Shown: positions 7,424-14,511 of the stretch, piece after piece | Layout: every line of letters starts with the position of its first letter | Numbering within the stretch: position 1 is the first letter of the stretch | NCBI GenBank assembly: GCA_018065105.1 | Contig: JAGHTX010000056.1 | Coordinates: forward strand, 1-37,718 | Reading direction: 5' to 3' | Source of the DNA: Bacillota bacterium | Lineage (GTDB): Bacteria > Bacillota_I > Bacilli_A > Erysipelotrichales > Erysipelotrichaceae | DNA length: 37,718 bases | Program-made: the position numbers and the translations under genes | The notes under the pieces: model-generated | What the model saw: only the letters and a program-made list of their open reading frames with translations | Databases searched by the model: none | Told to the model about the DNA's origin: nothing

Positions 7424-8073
7424 TATTTATTTTGTTCTAGATAATCAATGACGTCGTGTAATGATTTTACAATAACCGTAGCCTTAGAAGCGACATCGTC
7501 TTCTGGATATTTTAAATCTGGTACACAGATAACCGGAATGTTTCCGTTATAGGCTGCCATAACACCCGATTCACTATCTTCTAATACGATACCTTCTTCT
7601 TCCTTGATTCCTAATTTTTCACAAGCTTTTAAGAATGTTTCTGGGTGAGGTTTACCATTCACTACTTCGTCTCCACAAACAGAATCATCAAAGTAATCTA
7701 ATACCCCAATAGGTCCTAAAATTGCTTCCACACGATCACGAACACTACTTGTCGCAATGATCATTTTGTATCCATTTTCCTTTAAATACTTTAACAATTC
7801 CATCAATCCTGGTTTTAGTGGAGGATTGGCACGCAAACGTGCATCCAATCTTTCGTGACAAAGATCCCATAATAAATCTAAATCCAATTGGTTATTGTAT
7901 TGTTCTTTAAATACATTAAGGATGTTTGGTTTTCTTTTTCCCAATAAGTGTTTATACATTTCAACGTTGTACTCATATCCCCAGTCGTTTAAGATCTTAA
8001 GATATTCTTCATAAGTGGCGAATTCACTATCAATCATCAATCCGTCCATATCAAATATTACTGCTTTAATCAT
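7423..8073 (-). CDS. HAD-family phosphatase, beta-phosphoglucomutase-like subfamily
   Basis: The 216-residue enzyme has the haloacid dehalogenase motifs in order: motif I DMDGLMIDSE with nucleophile Asp8 and acid Asp10, motif II TSS near residue 108, the motif III lysine in GKPHPE, and motif IV LEDSESG. A helical cap (about 17-85) is typical of the subfamily that includes beta-phosphoglucomutase and small sugar or nucleotide phosphatases. The Glu of DSE fits this group. A ribosome site AGAGGAG precedes the ATG. The exact phosphate ester cannot be told from sequence. It follows the MATE gene but is separated from it by a terminator. Confidence 0.9.
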   Translation of the reverse strand: MIKAVIFDMDGLMIDSEFATYEEYLKILNDWGYEYNVEMYKHLLGKRKPNILNVFKEQYNNQLDLDLLWDLCHERLDARLRANPPLKPGLMELLKYLKENGYKMIIATSSVRDRVEAILGPIGVLDYFDDSVCGDEVVNGKPHPETFLKACEKLGIKEEEGIVLEDSESGVMAAYNGNIPVICVPDLKYPEDDVASKATVIVKSLHDVIDYLEQNK

Positions 8074-8121
8074 GATAAATCTCCTCTTGTATGCCTCATT
8101 TATGCCTATATTTTATCATAG

Positions 8122-8144
8122 AAAAAGGGAATGTACATTCCCTT
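8122..8144 (-). terminator. Terminator of the MATE gene
   Basis: The 20-bp perfect palindrome AAGGGAATGT|ACATTCCCTT (8125-8144) contains part of the MATE stop codon and is followed on the minus strand by five T. It separates the MATE gene from the HAD gene. Confidence 0.85.
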
Positions 8145-9510
8145 AGACTAAACTATTTTTCGCTTCTTTGATATATGGATTCGTATATAACGAATACAAC
8201 AATTGGGCAGTCATGACACACCAGATCACAGGTTCACAGAAGATAACGGCCATATATTGGAAACGAGGAATCAAGGCAATTACGAAGATAATCTTTCCTA
8301 CGCATTCGATAACGCTCGAAATTAATGGAACGATCTTCTTTCCGATTCCTTGTAAAGCGTTTCTCGATTGAATCAAAACACCCAATACAGCATAGAATGG
8401 TCCAACAACACGAAGATACATAGCTCCATTTTCCAGAACGACTGCACTATCGGATCCACTGACCAATTTTACTAAGAATGGTGCCACAAAATAGATAATG
8501 ACCGTAATGATTCCTGCCATCACAAAATCATAAATGTAACAAATTCTTAAACATTCACGAATACGCTTTGGTTGGTTTGCCCCTTTATTTTGTCCAACAA
8601 AAGTAGAAGCAGCCACGGCCACGGCGATAAATGGCATATTGAAGAACATATAGATTTTTCTTGCGGTCGTGTGTCCAGCAATCACAAGTTTTCCTAAACC
8701 GTTGATTCCGTATTGTAAAGTAACCGAACCAACCGATACGATACTACTCATAAATCCCATAGACATTCCTTGCCCTAACAATTCCATGTATAGTTCTTTA
8801 CCGACATTAAAGTGTCTTCTTTCCGGTACCAACATTGGTGTTTTCTTTAAAACATACACAACACATAAGATTACAGAACATCCTTGTGCAATTACGGTTG
8901 CCCAGGCAGCCCCTGCAATTCCCATATTGAATTGGGTAATAAATAAAATATCTAAGCCAATATTGAAAACAGAAGATACCACTAAGAATACAAGAGGCAT
9001 AACACTATTCCCGATAGCTCTCATCATCGATGCACATAGATTATACGCAAACATAACCGCAATAAATAAAGAGATAATAATGATATAGCTATAAGCCTCA
9101 TCAATGATATCTATTGGTGTATTTAACAACTGTAACAATGGATAAATACCTAATACTGCAATAATCGTGATAACCGCACTCGATACCAACCAGATTACCA
9201 AACTTCCCGCTACTGATTTTTTTAATAACTCTTCATCTCCAGAACCGTAACATCTAGAAGTAACAATGGACATCCCGTTTCCAATTCCCATCGCAAATCC
9301 AATCAATAAATCAAAGATTGCGGTACAAGAGCCAATCGCTGCCAATGAGTTATCTCCTAAAAAGTTTCCAACAATCATGGTATCGGCGGTGTTGTATAAC
9401 TGTTGGAAAATATTAGATACCAATACGGGTATCGCAAAGATAATTAACGCTTTTAAAATGGACCCATGTAAGAAATCCACTTCTCCAAATGATTTTTTCG
9501 TTGCTTCCAT
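8143..9510 (-). CDS. MATE-family multidrug/toxin efflux transporter
   Basis: The 455-residue inner-membrane antiporter has about twelve hydrophobic segments in two repeated halves, as expected for MATE proteins. The N-terminus has the typical LIIFAIPVLVSNIFQQLYNTAD region and a MIVGNFLG loop, and the second half repeats the pattern after the loop near ELLGQGMSMGF. Such proteins exchange Na+ or H+ for cationic drugs or metabolites. AAAGGAG precedes the ATG. A large palindrome lies 36 nt upstream in a position suited to an operator. The nearby TetR-type protein is a candidate regulator (inference). Confidence 0.93.
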   Translation of the reverse strand: MEATKKSFGEVDFLHGSILKALIIFAIPVLVSNIFQQLYNTADTMIVGNFLGDNSLAAIGSCTAIFDLLIGFAMGIGNGMSIVTSRCYGSGDEELLKKSVAGSLVIWLVSSAVITIIAVLGIYPLLQLLNTPIDIIDEAYSYIIIISLFIAVMFAYNLCASMMRAIGNSVMPLVFLVVSSVFNIGLDILFITQFNMGIAGAAWATVIAQGCSVILCVVYVLKKTPMLVPERRHFNVGKELYMELLGQGMSMGFMSSIVSVGSVTLQYGINGLGKLVIAGHTTARKIYMFFNMPFIAVAVAASTFVGQNKGANQPKRIRECLRICYIYDFVMAGIITVIIYFVAPFLVKLVSGSDSAVVLENGAMYLRVVGPFYAVLGVLIQSRNALQGIGKKIVPLISSVIECVGKIIFVIALIPRFQYMAVIFCEPVIWCVMTAQLLYSLYTNPYIKEAKNSLV

Positions 9511-9534
9511 AATAAAACTCCTTTTCCCAAATAC

Positions 9535-9574
9535 ATTATAATCAATTCATTTGTAAACGGCGTTCACAAATGAA
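9535..9574 (-). promoter_or_regulatory. MATE promoter -10 box and 29-bp palindromic operator
   Basis: A TATAAT in minus orientation (9535-9540) lies 25 nt before the MATE start. Directly upstream, 9546-9574 is a 29-bp palindrome centred on G9560 with 13 of 14 base pairs matching; its left arm is TTCATTTGT and its centre is AACGGCGTT. No -35 box can be seen at the right distance, so the promoter may need an activator or be poorly active. The CG-centred symmetry looks like a LacI/CcpA- or TetR-type operator, but it matches none exactly. Confidence 0.6.
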
Positions 9575-9595
9575 AAGACGACAGTCCGCCGTCTT
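9573..9595 (-). terminator. Terminator of the PfkB-type kinase gene
   Basis: On the minus strand AAGACG (9590-9595) pairs with CGTCTT (9575-9580) and ends in a short T run. It starts at the stop codon of the kinase gene. Confidence 0.65.
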
Positions 9596-10502
9596 AATCA
9601 TCAAATCTTTCAATGTATGAACAAACACTTTCAGTCGATTGAATTACATTACAAGCTAGTTTTGTTCCCAGTTTACAAGCTTCTTCAAAAGACTTATTGT
9701 AGGTAAGTCCTACCGTTACCCCGGCAAAGAAAGCATCTCCAGCTCCGGTTGTATCCACAACACTTACCTTTTGACTTGGAACAAATCCAGTTTCACCTGT
9801 TTGTGAAGCGTATAAGCATCCTTTCGATCCTAACGTAACAACAATAGCTTTATATCCCCATTTGTTGATTTTCTTACAAATGTTCGCTTGAATTTCTTCA
9901 ATGGATTTATCCTTATAATCCGCATAGAACAATTGTTCGGCTTCCTGTTCATTACATACGAAGCAATCCAATTCCTTCAACAATTCTTTTCGTTCACGAG
10001 CAATTCCCATATTGGCAACTACACCAAAGATTTTCTTGTGATGTCTTTTAGAAAGAGAAATCATTCTTTCTACAATTTCAATATCCACATCGGTTTCAAC
10101 CACAACCGAGTCGGCTTGGGAAATGATCTCGTCCCCTTTTTCCTTTAACATCGTTAATAATGGAGTTAAATCGGGTCTTGCGGAAATAGAACCGGCTACA
10201 TCGTTATTTTCATTAAACACAGCTAACCAAGTTCCCATACCGTTTTCACAAACTTGCATGTATTCGGTATTTACTTTTCTTTCTTTTAATGCGTTTAAAA
10301 TATCTTGTCCAATGGCACTGTCATCCACCATGGACACAAAAGTTGGTTTTAAATTTAAGCTCGTAATATCACGAATGACATTATGACTGACACCACCATA
10401 AACATATTGAATAAATCCTGCATTTCTTCCTGTTGGAATGTATCCATCCAACGGAAATCCTTTGATATCTACATAAATAGGACCTACTGCTACAATTGAC
10501 AT
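9594..10502 (-). CDS. PfkB-family carbohydrate/nucleoside kinase
   Basis: The 302-residue kinase has the ribokinase-fold signatures: a glycine pair near the N-terminus (YGGVSHNV, 35-42) for substrate binding and the anion-hole motif DTTGAGDAFFAG (250-261) with catalytic base Asp256. The overall pattern fits ribokinase or pseudouridine-kinase relatives rather than 1-phosphofructokinase, but the substrate cannot be assigned. It lies 32 nt after feoB on the same strand with no terminator between, so it may be read with feoB. GAGGGTGA precedes the ATG. Confidence 0.88.
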   Translation of the reverse strand: MSIVAVGPIYVDIKGFPLDGYIPTGRNAGFIQYVYGGVSHNVIRDITSLNLKPTFVSMVDDSAIGQDILNALKERKVNTEYMQVCENGMGTWLAVFNENNDVAGSISARPDLTPLLTMLKEKGDEIISQADSVVVETDVDIEIVERMISLSKRHHKKIFGVVANMGIARERKELLKELDCFVCNEQEAEQLFYADYKDKSIEEIQANICKKINKWGYKAIVVTLGSKGCLYASQTGETGFVPSQKVSVVDTTGAGDAFFAGVTVGLTYNKSFEEACKLGTKLACNVIQSTESVCSYIERFDD

Positions 10503-10534
10503 ATCTTCACCCTCTAGTTTTTCCTATAAATATA

Positions 10535-12871
10535 TTACAACATTATTGCGATAGTATAAACTACAAAACAAACGATCCAGGCAATCGCAATTTGCCAAAA
10601 GGCCATACCAACGGCCCACTTTGTTCCTAATTCACGTTTTACCGAAGATACAGCGGCTACACAAGGTGTATATAATAAGCTAAATACCAGTAAAGAAGCA
10701 GCTGTGGCTTTCGATAGAGCAGTTGTTACACTATTTCCAAAAAGAATTCCCAAGGTAGAAACAACACTTTCTTTGGCCATAAATCCACTAATAAGCGATG
10801 TACAAATACGCCAATCTCCTAGTCCAATTGGTTTAAAGAATGGAACTAGATAACTCGCAATAGCTGCCAATATACTCTTTGAAGAATCCAATACATAATT
10901 AAAATGGAAATCAAAGCTTTGTAGAAACCAGATACAAATGGTCGCAATCAAAATAACACTAAAGGCTTTTTGTAGGAAATCTTTCGCCTTTTCCCATAAT
11001 AATTGCGCAACGTTTTTAGCCGCTGGCAATCGATAGTTTGGAAGCTCCATCACAAATGGAACCGCATCCCCTTTAAATAAGGTTGCTCTAAACACAAATG
11101 CCATAATAATACCGACCACAATTCCTAACAAGTATAGCCCTGACATGACCAAAGCTCCCTGCTTCGGAAAGAAGGAACTTACAAAGAAGGCATAAATCGG
11201 AAGTTTAGCCGTACAACTCATAAAAGGCGTTAATAAAATTGTCATTCTTCGATCTCGCTCACTTGGTAATGTACGAGTGGACATGACCGCAGGTACCGTA
11301 CAACCAAAGCCGATTAATAAAGGAACAATGCTTCGTCCAGACAATCCGATCTTTCGTAACAGCTTGTCCATAAAGAAAGCAACACGAGCGATATATCCAC
11401 TATCTTCCATCAACGATAGGAAGAAGAATAAGGTTACGATAATCGGTAAGAAACTTAACACACTTCCTACCCCGGCAAAGATACCATCAATGATTAGCGT
11501 ATGAATCACTTCGTTTACTCCAGCTGCACTAAGAGCACTGTCGCAGGCAATGGTTAAAGCTTCTACACTTATTTCCAATAAGCCTTGTAGCCAGGCCCCA
11601 ATCACATTAAAAGTTAAATAGAATACCGAAATCATGATTAGAACAAAACAAGGAATTGCACTATATTTTCCGGTTAAGATTCGATCAATCTTTTGGCTTC
11701 TTGCGTGTTCTTTTGTTTCATGTGGTTTTACTACCGTTTGTTCACAAACTTTTTCGATAAAAGAGAATCGCATCGCCGCAATAGAAGCGCCTGCATCCAG
11801 TCCACCTTCTTTTTCCATTTGAATGATCATAGAATGTAGAATATCCAATTCTCTTTCTTCAAAGTTTAATTTTTTAAGAATTAAAGAATCCCCTTCAATC
11901 AGTTTTGTTGCCGCAAAGCGAATAGGTAAATCGGCTCTTCTGGCATGGTCTTCAATAAAGTGGCAGATGGCGTGAATACAACGATGCACAGCTCCACCAA
12001 ATTCATTTTCATCACAGAAGTCATGTCTACCAGGACTCTCCTGATATTTAGCAATGTGGATGGCATGGCGAATCAGTTCATCGACCCCTTCGTTTTTGGC
12101 TGCCGAAATGGGAACCACGGGAACTCCTAACATAGCTTCCATTTTATTGACATCAATATATCCACCATTTCCAGTGACTTCATCCATCATATTTAGAGCA
12201 ATAACCATAGGAATATTCATTTCTATTAACTGCATCGATAAATATAGGTTTCTTTCGATATTTGTGGCATCCACAATATTAATAATGGCTTTAGGCTTGT
12301 CTTCTAACACAAAGTTTCTAGAAACAATTTCTTCAGCACTATAAGGAGACATCGAATAGATTCCTGGTAAATCCGTAATTTCTGTATTCGAATACCCTTT
12401 GATCACCCCTGTTTTACGATCCACAGTAACCCCTGGAAAGTTTCCTACGTGCTGATTGGCTCCGGTTAATTGATTGAATAATGTGGTTTTTCCACAGTTT
12501 TGGTTTCCAACTAACGCAAAGGTTAATTTTTCGTTTTCTGGAAGAGGATTTCCATCTCCTTTTGTATGGAATTTTCCTTCTTCCCCTAATCCTGGGTGGG
12601 CCGAATGCGTTAAATGCATAGCGGTATTGTGCACACGTGAACGTGTAGAGATTTTTTCTACTTGAATCCGGGCCGCATCCGCTAATCGCAAGGTTAACTC
12701 ATATCCATGAATTTCCAATTCCATTGGATCTCCCATTGGTGCAAAACGGATGACCGTTGTTTCTGCTCCGGGAATCATTCCCATATCTAAAAAATGTTGG
12801 CGTAGTACTCCCTCTCCTCCTACGGATAAGATCTTCGCACTTTCCCCTATTTTTAATTCATTTAGATTCAT
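10535..12871 (-). CDS. feoB: FeoA-FeoB fusion, ferrous iron transporter
   Basis: The 778-residue protein joins a FeoA SH3-like domain (1-73) to FeoB. The GTPase part has G1 GNQNCGKT (122-129), G3 DLPG (167-170) and G4 NMMD (227-230). A helical GDI region follows, then two membrane gate domains with the conserved GFGCTVPAVM and TPCVAAVSS stretches and about ten transmembrane segments. It imports Fe(II) across the cytoplasmic membrane, as expected for an anaerobe. FeoA-FeoB fusions are known in Bacillota. The start at 12871 follows AAAGGA at an unusually long distance (about 11 nt). The upstream DNA holds four GTTAG/CTAAC half-sites, pointing to metal-dependent control (inference). Confidence 0.96.
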   Translation of the reverse strand: MNLNELKIGESAKILSVGGEGVLRQHFLDMGMIPGAETTVIRFAPMGDPMELEIHGYELTLRLADAARIQVEKISTRSRVHNTAMHLTHSAHPGLGEEGKFHTKGDGNPLPENEKLTFALVGNQNCGKTTLFNQLTGANQHVGNFPGVTVDRKTGVIKGYSNTEITDLPGIYSMSPYSAEEIVSRNFVLEDKPKAIINIVDATNIERNLYLSMQLIEMNIPMVIALNMMDEVTGNGGYIDVNKMEAMLGVPVVPISAAKNEGVDELIRHAIHIAKYQESPGRHDFCDENEFGGAVHRCIHAICHFIEDHARRADLPIRFAATKLIEGDSLILKKLNFEERELDILHSMIIQMEKEGGLDAGASIAAMRFSFIEKVCEQTVVKPHETKEHARSQKIDRILTGKYSAIPCFVLIMISVFYLTFNVIGAWLQGLLEISVEALTIACDSALSAAGVNEVIHTLIIDGIFAGVGSVLSFLPIIVTLFFFLSLMEDSGYIARVAFFMDKLLRKIGLSGRSIVPLLIGFGCTVPAVMSTRTLPSERDRRMTILLTPFMSCTAKLPIYAFFVSSFFPKQGALVMSGLYLLGIVVGIIMAFVFRATLFKGDAVPFVMELPNYRLPAAKNVAQLLWEKAKDFLQKAFSVILIATICIWFLQSFDFHFNYVLDSSKSILAAIASYLVPFFKPIGLGDWRICTSLISGFMAKESVVSTLGILFGNSVTTALSKATAASLLVFSLLYTPCVAAVSSVKRELGTKWAVGMAFWQIAIAWIVCFVVYTIAIML

Positions 12872-12873
12872 TA

Positions 12874-12925
12874 GTTAGTCTATCCTTTCTAAGTTAGAAT
12901 AATCTAACAACGAGTCTATTCTAAC
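12874..12925 (-). promoter_or_regulatory. Cluster of GTTAG/CTAAC half-sites upstream of feoB
   Basis: GTTAG occurs at 12874-12878 and 12893-12897, and CTAAC at 12904-12908 and 12921-12925. The central pair forms the perfect inverted repeat GTTAGA-ATAA-TCTAAC (12893-12908). The half-site resembles those of DtxR-type metal regulators, but the spacing differs from the classical DtxR box, so the regulator is uncertain. Confidence 0.45.
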
Positions 12926-12967
12926 AAAATTCCTTCTTTTTGCATAGCTTTTTGAATCTTCTAAAAT

Positions 12968-12973
12968 TATAAT
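12968..12973 (+). promoter_or_regulatory. -10 box of the small DnaB/DnaD-like gene
   Basis: A perfect TATAAT lies 24 nt before the ATG at 12998. No convincing -35 box is visible. Confidence 0.4.
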
Positions 12974-12997
12974 AGGAATAAGAAATGAGGCCTTATT

Positions 12998-13285
12998 ATG
13001 TTTAATAGATATAAAGATCAGACGAGTAATTTTTTAGCGTTAAAGTTCTATCGAGAAAGAAAACCAAGATACAAAGAAACCATCAGCGATGAAGGAGCGA
13101 AGGTGTTAGAAGTGTTACGAAGTACGTATCATTTTCACTTTTCTGCCATCAATGTATTTTGCGAATACATTTTAGAAGATACCAAAATTCCTTTCACGCT
13201 TGAAGGCATTGCCCCTGTAGCACAAGAATGGATGGAAGCAGGAATCGTGAATAGCGATGATGCACTAAAATATCTAGGTAAGTAA
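12998..13285 (+). CDS. Small protein resembling the DnaB/DnaD replication-initiation C-terminal domain
   Basis: The 95-residue protein starts after TGAGG with a 7-nt spacer. Residues 48-93 (from HFSAINVFCEYIL to AQEWMEAGIVNSDDALKYL) follow the pattern of the DnaB_2/DnaD-type domain of Gram-positive replication-initiation proteins: a helix, an INV..YIL element, then an IA..W...gI.....A helix. Those parents are 200-470 residues long, so this is a single-domain version without an N-terminal winged helix. The N-terminal 35 residues are rich in Lys and Arg (KFYRERKPRYKE). Function is inferred only from pattern; a partner in DNA binding or helicase loading is possible. It is divergent from feoB with its own -10 box. 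Confidence 0.6.
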   Translation: MFNRYKDQTSNFLALKFYRERKPRYKETISDEGAKVLEVLRSTYHFHFSAINVFCEYILEDTKIPFTLEGIAPVAQEWMEAGIVNSDDALKYLGK

Positions 13286-13287
13286 AG

Positions 13288-13310
13288 CAGCAGAATTCTT
13301 GCTGTTTTCT
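13288..13310 (+). terminator. Weak terminator-like hairpin after the small gene
   Basis: CAGCAG (13288-13293) pairs with TTGCTG-type sequence (13299-13304), with one wobble, before TTTTCTTT. The stem is short, so partial read-through into the alpha/beta hydrolase gene is likely. Confidence 0.45.
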
Positions 13311-13347
13311 TTAGCCTGTAGACTAAAAAAGTTTTAGGAGAATAATT

Positions 13348-14157
13348 ATGGAACGAAAAGAATATAAGACTCGATGTGGAAATATTGTATATTGGACCAA
13401 TACAGTACTTCTTTCTAGAAGAACACTCGTTTTTCTTCCTGGATTAAGTGCCAATCATACTTTATTTGAAAAACAAATCGAGTACTTTTCAAATACGTAT
13501 AATGTACTGGTTTGGGATGCACCAGCGCATGCGGCATCAAGACCTTTCTCACTTAATTTTACTTTAAAAGATAAGGCTATCTGGTTACACGAAATTCTAG
13601 AAAAGGAAGGAATGGTTTCCCCTATTCTTATTGGACAGTCGATGGGAGGCTATGTTTCCCAAATGTATCTTGAATTATTTAAAGATGCCTCTGGATTTGT
13701 GTCTATTGATTCTGCTCCCCTACAAAAACAATATTTGAAAAAGTGGGAGCTCCTATTTTTAAAACATACCGAAATCATGTATCGTGCTTTTCCTTGGAAG
13801 CTATTATTATATTATGGTTCTGTAGGTGTATCGGTCACAAAATTTGGACAGAAACAAATGCGAAAAATGATGGAAGAATATTCAAATGATCCACGGTATT
13901 ACTGTTCTTTGGTTGGTCATGGCTATCGTATTCTTGCACAGGCAATTGAATTAAATTTATCTTATAACATTTATTGTCCTTGTATTTTAATTTGTGGAAA
14001 AAAAGACCAAGCTGGGTTTGTGAAAAAATATAATAAAGAATGGTTAAAAAGAACAGGACTTACAATGTATTGGATCGATGGCGCTGGTCATAATTCAAAT
14101 TCGGATCAGCCAGAAATAGTCAATTCCATCATTCAGACCTTTGTGGAAAACACATAA
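13348..14157 (+). CDS. Alpha/beta-hydrolase-fold protein
   Basis: The 269-residue soluble hydrolase has an oxyanion-hole strand FLPGLSANH (29-37), the nucleophile elbow GQSMGG with Ser98, an Asp in CGKKDQAG (about 218) and a His in DGAGHNS (about 246), so the triad is complete. A helical lid lies between strands 6 and 7. The family covers esterases, lipases and peptidases; no substrate can be assigned. TAGGAGAA precedes the ATG. The weak hairpin before it leaves open co-transcription with the small DnaB/DnaD-like gene. Confidence 0.88.
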   Translation: MERKEYKTRCGNIVYWTNTVLLSRRTLVFLPGLSANHTLFEKQIEYFSNTYNVLVWDAPAHAASRPFSLNFTLKDKAIWLHEILEKEGMVSPILIGQSMGGYVSQMYLELFKDASGFVSIDSAPLQKQYLKKWELLFLKHTEIMYRAFPWKLLLYYGSVGVSVTKFGQKQMRKMMEEYSNDPRYYCSLVGHGYRILAQAIELNLSYNIYCPCILICGKKDQAGFVKKYNKEWLKRTGLTMYWIDGAGHNSNSDQPEIVNSIIQTFVENT

Positions 14158-14201
14158 AAATGGTTCCAATATATCTTACTTACTTTAATATATTGGAACC
14201 A
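14156..14201 (-). terminator. Strong minus-strand terminator
   Basis: A perfect 14-bp inverted repeat, TGGTTCCAATATAT (14161-14174) and ATATATTGGAACCA (14188-14201), has a 13-nt loop. In minus orientation it is followed by five T (plus A at 14156-14160). It lies directly after the stop of the plus-strand hydrolase gene, but no T run follows on the plus strand. Confidence 0.8.
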
Positions 14202-14336
14202 CTATAGAATGAATCTATTCATGATTGCTCCTTTCTAGTTATTTTTATAGGGGGATATTTTTATGTAGTTGCTGATTTATTTATGTGTACATTGGTTTAT
14301 ACTCTTATTTCCTTTCTATTTTGTAAGTTATTTTGT
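14156..14336 (-). ncRNA. Possible small transcript with a six-codon reading frame
   Basis: Between a plausible minus-strand promoter (14343-14370) and the strong terminator (14156-14201) lies about 180 nt with no other gene. Within it the frame 14222-14202 (MNRFIL then TAG) has a good ribosome site, AAAGGAG with a 5-nt spacer. No longer frame with a start and ribosome site exists on this strand. It could be a small RNA, a leader-peptide RNA or a decayed gene. Transcription is not proven. Confidence 0.35.
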
Positions 14337-14342
14337 ACTTTC

Positions 14343-14370
14343 ATTATAAACCGTATTTTCTTCGAGTAAA
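14343..14370 (-). promoter_or_regulatory. Promoter-like element in the 14.2-14.5 kb gap
   Basis: In minus orientation TTTACT (14365-14370) and a perfect TATAAT (14343-14348) are 16 bp apart. It points to the possible small transcript and lies after the mtlA terminator, so it would start a new unit. Confidence 0.4.
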
Positions 14371-14400
14371 TAGATGTGGCCTGTTTGGTATGTCTAGTGG

Positions 14401-14442
14401 AAAAGATGAACAAAGACCAATGCTTAGCACTGGTCTTCGTTC
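14401..14442 (-). terminator. mtlA: Terminator of the mtlA operon
   Basis: Arms 14408-14423 and 14427-14442 form a 16-bp stem with a 3-nt loop. Read as minus-strand RNA, both imperfect positions become G-U pairs; read as plus-strand RNA they are A-C mismatches, so the element works in the direction of the mtlA operon. A T-rich ATCTTTTCC follows. The stem is 70 nt past the mtlA stop. Confidence 0.72.
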
Positions 14443-14511
14443 GATTATAAGTTGTTATTTATGATTAAGAGATTTATTATGAGTTATTATTTGGAGATTT
14501 TTTTATATTTA

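Noticed and set aside
9546-9574. Rex (NADH-sensing) operator before the MATE gene
   Set aside because: The arms resemble TTGTGAA/TTCACAA, but the spacing is one base too long and one base deviates; not a match to the known site.
10535-12871. Several reading frames of 60-96 codons opposite feoB and other long genes
   Set aside because: They lie antisense to clear conserved proteins, have no ribosome sites and show no family pattern.
14283-14369. Plus-strand frame of 28 hydrophobic residues (start MCTLVYTLIS), like a small toxin peptide
   Set aside because: No ribosome site before the ATG and no promoter on that strand; the T-rich DNA produces hydrophobic codons by chance.
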